From Ruminococcaceae bacterium UBA6855 (GTDB taxonomy: Bacteria; Bacillota; Clostridia; Oscillospirales; Acutalibacteraceae): a stretch of DNA of 9,636 nt. The DNA is taken from assembly GCA_002451755.1 (NCBI GenBank), contig DKDF01000030.1, positions 1-9,636 on the forward strand, read 5' to 3'. Positions 5,545-9,636 of this stretch are shown piece by piece (positions within the stretch are counted from its first letter, which is position 1; the number at the start of each line of letters is the position of its first letter). A program made the position numbers and the translations under genes. The notes beneath the pieces were generated by a model, which saw only the letters and a list, made by a program, of their open reading frames with translations, ran no database searches and was not told the origin of the DNA.

Positions 5545-7233
5545 TTAATATCCGTATCCATAGTACGGCTCATTTTCTTCGGAAGGCTCGTTCTCTTCAG
5601 AAGGCTCATTCTCCTCGGAGGGTTCGTTCTCTTCGGAGGGTTCGTTCTCTTCGGAGGGTTCACTCTCCTCGGAAGGCTCGCTTTCTTCGGAGGGCTCACT
5701 CTCTTCAGAGGGTTCATTCTCTTCAGAGGGTTCATTCTCTTCAGAGGGCTTGTTCTCCTCGGAGGGCTTGTTCTCTTCGGAAGGCTCGTTTCCCTCGGAA
5801 GGCTCGTTTCCCTCAGAGGGCTCATTCGCCTCAGAGGGTTCATTTCCTTCGGAAGGTTCATTTCCCTCGGAAGGTTCACTTTCCTCAGAGGGTTCGTTCC
5901 CTTCGGAAGGTTCGTTTTCCTCGGAAGGCTCATTTTCTTCAGAGGGTTCATTCTTTTCAGAGGGCTCATTCCCTTCGGAAGGCTCATTCTCTTCAGAAGG
6001 CTCATTCTCTTCGGAGGGTTCACTTCCTTCGGAGGGTTCATTTCCTTCGGAGGGTTCGTTCTCCTCGGAGGGTTCGTTCTCCTCAGAGGGTTCGTTCTCC
6101 TCAGAGGGTTCATTCTCCTCAGAGGGTTCATTCTCTTCGGATGATTCGCTCAACTTGGATTGTTCATTGCTCTCGGAAGGCACACTCTTTTCGGTGGCTG
6201 TGCCGTCTTTAGAAGGAATATCGCCCTTGATGGTTTCATTTCCCTCCGAGGGCTCGTCTCCTTTTGGGGTCTCTCCTTTACCGTGATCATCGTTTTCAGG
6301 GTCGTTCCAACGGGGATCATTTGATCCCCGTTCCCTTTCAAACCCGCCTTTAGGTCGTTGAGACGGAATATCCGGAACACCGTGGCTGCGATTATACCCT
6401 CTGACCTCATCTTGATTTTGAGGCACCTTCAGTGAATTGATAAAAGCATCCCTTTGTGGAGAACTCTCTTCAAAGGCGTCAAATGCCTTGTCGTTATCAA
6501 TACCTTTTTTTGCTTCCAGACGCTTGGCCATGTCTTCGATGACCTGGTTCTTCATGTATTCTTCGGGACTTCCGTTATTGCCGAGCCCAAATTCTTTTTT
6601 AGCGCTCTCCATGGTTTGGGCACTATTATAAAGTCTGTTATGCATCCATTGGTTATAGTACTCGTTGTTGCCGTATCTCTGCCCCAGCTCCTGCATTATT
6701 CTGTCAGAATAGTTGTTTGCGTCCGATTCTATGGGCTGATATCTGTATTGGAAGAAGGTGTGCCCTTTTTCTTTTGAATAATAACCGTCGGCGCGCATAT
6801 TTGCGCGCCAAATCCCTCTGTTTTGATCCGCCGTCATGCCATCGACCGGGTCAAAGTTTTTATAGGTTTCAAGTCCGTTGGATACCTGATGCTGATAGGC
6901 GTGCCGACCTTCATGAAGCGTTGTCGCCATTGCTTGAAAAGGGTCATTACGCTCTATGAGAGACGGGTTTATAGAAATACTTTTGCTGCTTGGATGATAT
7001 TCCCCGTTGGTTGAGGTTCCTTCTAATTGGGGATCGGGTGATAAGGGAACCGGTTCTCTGCCAAGCCGACGCGCTGACCAATTTTCAAGCTGCTGAAGCG
7101 CATCAACCCGCTGATTTGATGAAAGCCGTTCCCATGTTTCCTGATCAAAGGCTCCCCAAAAGTTACTTCTGTTGATATTTACATTTCCCGATTCACCTAT
7201 TATCGGTTCATAAGGCGCAAGAATCTCATTCAT
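5545..7233 (-). CDS. HExxH zinc-metallopeptidase (toxin-like) with glutamate-rich repeat tail
   Basis: A 562-residue protein in three parts. The N-terminal globular region (about 1-280) carries the zincin motif HEGRH (107-111), whose two histidines and glutamate would bind zinc and activate water. QPIESDANNY (166-175) probably supplies the third ligand, E169. The WERLSSNQRVDALQQLE stretch (34-50) followed by the zincin block resembles peptidase domains I associate with Firmicute polymorphic toxins; this is from memory. A polar linker (about 280-367) leads to 31 tandem copies of a six-residue unit, mostly NEPSEE or NEPSEG (368-553), and a tyrosine-rich end, NEPYYGYGY. There is no signal peptide or membrane helix. 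The ATG has AAGGAG 8 bases upstream, overlapping the stop of the preceding small gene. Downstream, 17 bases away, is a VirD4-like ATPase. It may be an exported effector or an intracellular protease; the substrate is unknown. Confidence 0.8.
   Translation of the reverse strand: MNEILAPYEPIIGESGNVNINRSNFWGAFDQETWERLSSNQRVDALQQLENWSARRLGREPVPLSPDPQLEGTSTNGEYHPSSKSISINPSLIERNDPFQAMATTLHEGRHAYQHQVSNGLETYKNFDPVDGMTADQNRGIWRANMRADGYYSKEKGHTFFQYRYQPIESDANNYSDRIMQELGQRYGNNEYYNQWMHNRLYNSAQTMESAKKEFGLGNNGSPEEYMKNQVIEDMAKRLEAKKGIDNDKAFDAFEESSPQRDAFINSLKVPQNQDEVRGYNRSHGVPDIPSQRPKGGFERERGSNDPRWNDPENDDHGKGETPKGDEPSEGNETIKGDIPSKDGTATEKSVPSESNEQSKLSESSEENEPSEENEPSEENEPSEENEPSEENEPSEGNEPSEGSEPSEENEPSEENEPSEGNEPSEKNEPSEENEPSEENEPSEGNEPSEESEPSEGNEPSEGNEPSEANEPSEGNEPSEGNEPSEENKPSEENKPSEENEPSEENEPSEESEPSEESEPSEESEPSEENEPSEENEPSEENEPSEENEPSEENEPYYGYGY
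5575..6132 (-). repeat. Coding tandem array: 31 units of 18 bp
   Basis: Thirty-one uninterrupted 18-bp units encode the six-residue repeat at the end of the metallopeptidase gene, with a degenerate unit (SESSEE, 6133-6150) at the front. The units differ mostly at third codon positions, and the residue after PSE alternates between E and G, with occasional K or A. K replaces E before PSE in two units, and S replaces N in several. The length is an exact multiple of three, so copy-number change would not shift the frame. Confidence 0.95.
6309..6332. repeat. Perfect inverted repeat inside the metallopeptidase gene
   Basis: Two perfect 11-base arms (AACGGGGATCA at 6309-6319 and TGATCCCCGTT at 6322-6332) are separated by only two bases. 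It falls in the linker-coding stretch between the zincin domain and the repeat tail. No T run follows on either strand, so it is not an obvious terminator. Confidence 0.8.
6790..6809. repeat. GC-rich hairpin inside the metallopeptidase gene
   Basis: GGCGCGCA (6790-6797) and TGCGCGCC (6802-6809) form a perfect 8-bp stem around a 4-base loop, in the coding region for residues near 142-148 of the metallopeptidase, between the HEGRH and E169 blocks. It is unusually GC-rich against its surroundings. Function unknown. Confidence 0.65.
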
Positions 7234-7244
7234 ATCTTTGCTCC

Positions 7245-7571
7245 TTATTCCAATGCATAAATATCTTCAAGGTGTTCTTTTTGATATTTAATTTTTTCTG
7301 TGTCGAAATCTATGCAGGCACTGATGATGCCGCACGCTGTAAGAAAGGGAAAATCCAATCTGGACATGACTTCCTGTATGCCGAGTATTCCGTGAAGAAC
7401 ATAATTCGCATTGTCATTTCCGTCGATCCATTCTTTTACAGTATCCTCAAGCCGCGAATCAAACCTTAATACAGATTGAAGAGCTCTATAGTTCAAAATG
7501 TCGTTTCCCGGAACAAGAGCGGCAATCTTATCTTTCAATTTTTCAATATACTCGTCGGATAAAGTCAACAT
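7245..7571 (-). CDS. Small 108-residue protein of unknown function, coupled to the metallopeptidase
   Basis: I do not recognise this family. The protein is short and acidic and looks mostly helical, with a charged N-terminal helix (about 3-20), a mid-region rich in D/N (46-55) and a more hydrophobic stretch with two cysteines (about 73-88). There is no signal peptide or convincing membrane helix. Its ATG has an excellent GAGGAGG site 5-6 bases upstream. Its TAA stop overlaps the AAGGAG of the metallopeptidase gene that begins 11 bases later, so the two are very likely translated together. Size, acidity and position would suit an immunity protein, chaperone or adaptor for the metallopeptidase, but that is inference from context only. 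Confidence 0.75.
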   Translation of the reverse strand: MLTLSDEYIEKLKDKIAALVPGNDILNYRALQSVLRFDSRLEDTVKEWIDGNDNANYVLHGILGIQEVMSRLDFPFLTACGIISACIDFDTEKIKYQKEHLEDIYALE

Positions 7572-7604
7572 GATATACCTCCTCGTTATAGCTTTAATAT
7601 AAAT

Positions 7605-7647
7605 TACGGACCTGCCGCACTGTATAAATATGTGCCGCAGATCCGTA
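7605..7647 (-). promoter_or_regulatory. Large imperfect hairpin between two genes, possible terminator or attenuator
   Basis: TACGGA-C-CTGC-C-GCAC on the left pairs with GTGC-C-GCAG-A-TCCGTA on the right, a 14-bp stem with two single mismatches and an 11-base A/T-rich loop. It fills most of the 103-bp gap between the zinc-ribbon gene and the small 108-residue gene. In the direction of transcription (minus) it is followed by AATTTATATT, a weak T tract; the better T run (7651-7659) is on the other side. It may partially terminate or protect the mRNA. Confidence 0.5.
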
Positions 7648-7674
7648 GCCTTATTTTTTACTTGTCACGAACTG

Positions 7675-8631
7675 TCAGCTTTTCCACTTCTCTATTCCGA
7701 AATCGCCGAGTCTCTGAATATCGGAAATGATTGCGCAGACTTCTTTGATTGCGACTTCAACATTCTCCGCAGGCAGAACTTCCGCATACCCGGTATGCTC
7801 CTCCTTTGAAGCACCGAATCCGGGAAGAACGCTGTTTTTTTTCTGGATATCTATTGCCTCTGACGATGACTTCGTTTTGATTGTCAAAACGAGATTTGGC
7901 TTTATCGCAAATATAACCAGACAGATCAGAGAGATAATGATACTGATGGCGGCAAAGAAAAAGAAAAAGTCAACGCTTGCATAGTGGCTGAACGGATTGG
8001 CAGAGGTCGGGGCAATGTAGAATCCGGATGAAGCTCCGAGTGCGAGCAGCTTAATGCCGAACTTCTGATGCAGCAGGAAGAACGGAAGCAATGCTGCGGT
8101 GCCGAGCAAAAAGTTGAAGAATGCAATTGCGCCGCTCGATCCGGATCGCGGGAAAATGCCCAAGGCGGTAAGCCCGATAAATCCGCCGACAGCCCAAATG
8201 ATAATGCCGATAAGGATATCCCAGAAAGTGAATGAGTATTCTCTCCTGACATCGGCGCCGGCTATCTCGTCGATAGAAAACTCCTGCTGAATGGTAGTCC
8301 TGCCGCGCAGGCATCTTCCTGCGGCTCTGAAAATTACTCTCTTGTTTGTTATCTGCAGTCTGCCGATTGCCTTGCTTATCGTTATTCCGAGAAAACGATT
8401 TCTGAGGGTCGCGACATTATACTGCTTTATCGGTATTTCGCCGTCGTTTGCGGATATGTTTTCGGGAACTATCTGCATATTCTTTTCATATAAAGGCGCG
8501 TTGTTTGTCTCGGGTTCACCGATTCCCATTCGGTTTTTTAATGAGGCAAAGAAAGAGGCATTGCCTACAGCGCTTTTTTCGCAGGTGCACTCATCAAGCG
8601 GCTTTCCGCATTTAGTGCAAAATTTTGCCAT
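7675..8631 (-). CDS. Zinc-ribbon, PH-like, multi-pass membrane protein
   Basis: A 318-residue protein starting with a zinc ribbon: CTKC (5-8) and CTC (15-17) would bind one Zn. After a linker comes a bacterial PH-like segment, where NRFLGITISKAIGRLQITNKRVIF (about 78-101) and the EFSIDEIAGADVRREYSF stretch (117-134) are typical of bPH-type domains. Four hydrophobic segments follow, at about 135-158, 166-188, 190-208 and 221-243. A soluble tail closes the protein. It is probably an inner-membrane protein with its ribbon and PH-like parts in the cytoplasm. The ATG has AAAGGAG about 10 bases upstream, overlapping the stop of the TcaA-like gene, so the two form a coupled pair. I know no defined function for this architecture; a sensing or scaffold role is a guess. 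Confidence 0.8.
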   Translation of the reverse strand: MAKFCTKCGKPLDECTCEKSAVGNASFFASLKNRMGIGEPETNNAPLYEKNMQIVPENISANDGEIPIKQYNVATLRNRFLGITISKAIGRLQITNKRVIFRAAGRCLRGRTTIQQEFSIDEIAGADVRREYSFTFWDILIGIIIWAVGGFIGLTALGIFPRSGSSGAIAFFNFLLGTAALLPFFLLHQKFGIKLLALGASSGFYIAPTSANPFSHYASVDFFFFFAAISIIISLICLVIFAIKPNLVLTIKTKSSSEAIDIQKKNSVLPGFGASKEEHTGYAEVLPAENVEVAIKEVCAIISDIQRLGDFGIEKWKS

Positions 8632-8646
8632 AATCTTTATTCTCCT

Positions 8647-9636
8647 TTAGTCGTAATAATAACTTGGCATGTAATAATCCATGTCTCTGAGCTTCCAGCT
8701 TCCGTTTTCGTATGCATATTCCATGAAGGTGTCGGAGGAATGGTTTTGCGAAGAGATCTCGGTAAGACCGTCGTATTCGTCCTCGATTTTCACATATGAA
8801 TAATCATATACGAGTCTTACGCGGCAAATATCGTTGCTGTACATTTCTATTTCGGGAGTATTAGCCAAGGTCTTGTCCCTGAAATTGGAAAATGTAATGG
8901 ATTTTAGACCCTCTCCGTTGTCCTTCTTTGCATATGAGGCTAGGTTGTTATATTTTTCCGAGATGTTGCGGTTGTCGCTCGCCAAAGACACCCCGCTGTC
9001 ATTGAATGACTTTCCGGCAATGGCGGCATTGTACATAGACTGAAGGTCGCCGGCGGCAATGTCGATAATGTTGTTTGCTACGGTGTTGCGCAGATAAAAC
9101 GAATCATATTCTCCTATATTTATCGTATCGTCACTTCGACTTATATTAACTTCCTTCTCAAAGGCGTTTATAAGGTCGCCTGTGACTGTGATTTTATGTT
9201 CGCCGCTGAAGATGGCATCAACCGTATAGATTGCAACCTTATCTTCGGAGTCCTGAATGGTGGGATCTTTCAAGGCGATACCATCAATTTCAACACTGCA
9301 TCCGGAAGGTGCGTCAAGCTGGACGGTTATGTTTGAACATACCAACCCGTCCAGTGCCACCTTGTAACGAGGGAAGATGAGAAGAAAGTTCTTGTCCTGC
9401 TTCGCGGCGGTGACCTCAAAAGAGTTTATTACCGTTCCGGTTACATTTGACAAAAATGCCACATTGTAATTTTTGAAATACTTGTCAGCCTGAGTGCCGG
9501 TGGAATCCACTTCTTCTACAGTGAAGTTCGATGCTACGGACAGACCACCTATATATGAGCCTCTTTCTTCCATCGCTTTTTTGAACCGCTCTTTTGTAAT
9601 AAAATCACTTTCCGGCAGAGCTATGTCGTTATAAAG
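8647..9636 (-). CDS. TcaA-like envelope protein, N-terminal part outside the window
   Basis: An open frame of 329 codons that runs off the right edge without a start. The fragment begins with an ALPESDFITKERFKKAM-like stretch; in TcaA/YvbJ-type proteins, as I recall them, a cytoplasmic zinc ribbon and one membrane helix precede such a region, and both would lie beyond the window. Then come beta-rich modules (roughly visible residues 60-170, containing FPRYKVALDG and a VEIDG turn). The last 130 or so residues, from DLQSMYNAAIAG to the tyrosine-rich end, look like an NTF2-like domain. It is probably extracytoplasmic. Relatives are linked to cell-wall stress and glycopeptide sensitivity. The stop overlaps the ribosome binding site of the zinc-ribbon gene, so the pair is coupled. 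An internal ATG at 9573 has no ribosome binding site and is unlikely to be the start. Family assignment is by domain pattern and moderately sure. Confidence 0.65.
   Translation of the reverse strand, partial: LYNDIALPESDFITKERFKKAMEERGSYIGGLSVASNFTVEEVDSTGTQADKYFKNYNVAFLSNVTGTVINSFEVTAAKQDKNFLLIFPRYKVALDGLVCSNITVQLDAPSGCSVEIDGIALKDPTIQDSEDKVAIYTVDAIFSGEHKITVTGDLINAFEKEVNISRSDDTINIGEYDSFYLRNTVANNIIDIAAGDLQSMYNAAIAGKSFNDSGVSLASDNRNISEKYNNLASYAKKDNGEGLKSITFSNFRDKTLANTPEIEMYSNDICRVRLVYDYSYVKIEDEYDGLTEISSQNHSSDTFMEYAYENGSWKLRDMDYYMPSYYYD

Noticed and set aside
5575..6132. Regular short repeats that could suggest a CRISPR array
   Set aside because: The units are contiguous with no unique spacers, have an 18-bp period and encode an in-frame peptide repeat.
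5331..6286. Long plus-strand open frames across the repeat array, including an FSSEGSF-type repeat protein and an RRVHSLQ-type repeat protein
   Set aside because: An 18-bp period keeps any stop-free frame open through the whole array. The minus-strand frame continues into a proper zincin domain, has a ribosome binding site and shows third-position variation, so the others are shadows.
7605..7659. Plus-strand intrinsic terminator (stem plus T run)
   Set aside because: No plus-strand gene ends to its left, so a rightward terminator has nothing to stop. The hairpin is kept as a possible minus-strand structure instead.
9571..9573. ATG as the true start of the TcaA-like gene
   Set aside because: The frame stays open to the window edge, there is no purine-rich ribosome site before the ATG, and the upstream codons read as sensible protein (DFITKERFKKA).

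Overview
The window reads as chromosome from an anaerobic, gut-type Firmicute, probably a member of the Clostridia (Oscillospiraceae/Ruminococcaceae-like). The evidence is inferential: strong AGGAGG-type ribosome binding sites before almost every gene, a Clostridia-style Mrp ATPase with a short N-terminal cysteine cluster, a purB of the long ADSL-like form, and zinc-ribbon/PH membrane proteins of a type common in that group. No rRNA, tRNA, IS transposase, integrase or CRISPR array was found.

The left part (1-4234) is ordinary core genome. A leftward pair, purB (adenylosuccinate lyase) then a GtrA-family membrane protein, starts from a near-consensus promoter (TTGACA-N18-TATAAT, minus strand) and ends in a hairpin terminator at 104-139. 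Diverging from purB is a membrane acetyltransferase-like gene (HGSNAT/DUF1624 family), best started at a GTG. It is followed by about 330 bp without a gene. This gap holds a 167-bp palindromic element with 25/26-bp inverted-repeat ends, resembling a MITE or dispersed intergenic repeat. Next comes mrp (Fe-S carrier ATPase), closed by a perfect 14-bp hairpin terminator that also serves convergent transcription from the right.

The right part (4235-9636) is a leftward accessory module of five genes. In order of transcription they are: (1) a TcaA-like protein of which only the C-terminal part is in the window; (2) a zinc-ribbon + PH-like + multi-pass membrane protein; (3) after a 103-bp gap with a large hairpin, a 108-aa protein of unknown function; (4) a 562-aa HExxH metallopeptidase-like protein whose C-terminal third is 31 tandem copies of a six-residue, glutamate-rich repeat; (5) a soluble VirD4/TraD-like ATPase. 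Genes 3-5 are tightly spaced and look translationally coupled.

The most interesting reading is that genes 3-5 form a small effector module. In this view a toxin-type zincin with an acidic C-terminal tail is paired with a coupling-protein-like ATPase and a small partner, next to two envelope or stress-sensing proteins. No relaxase, VirB channel gene or other secretion component lies in the window, so delivery is a hypothesis. The metal-binding motif, repeat tail and ATPase motifs are visible directly.
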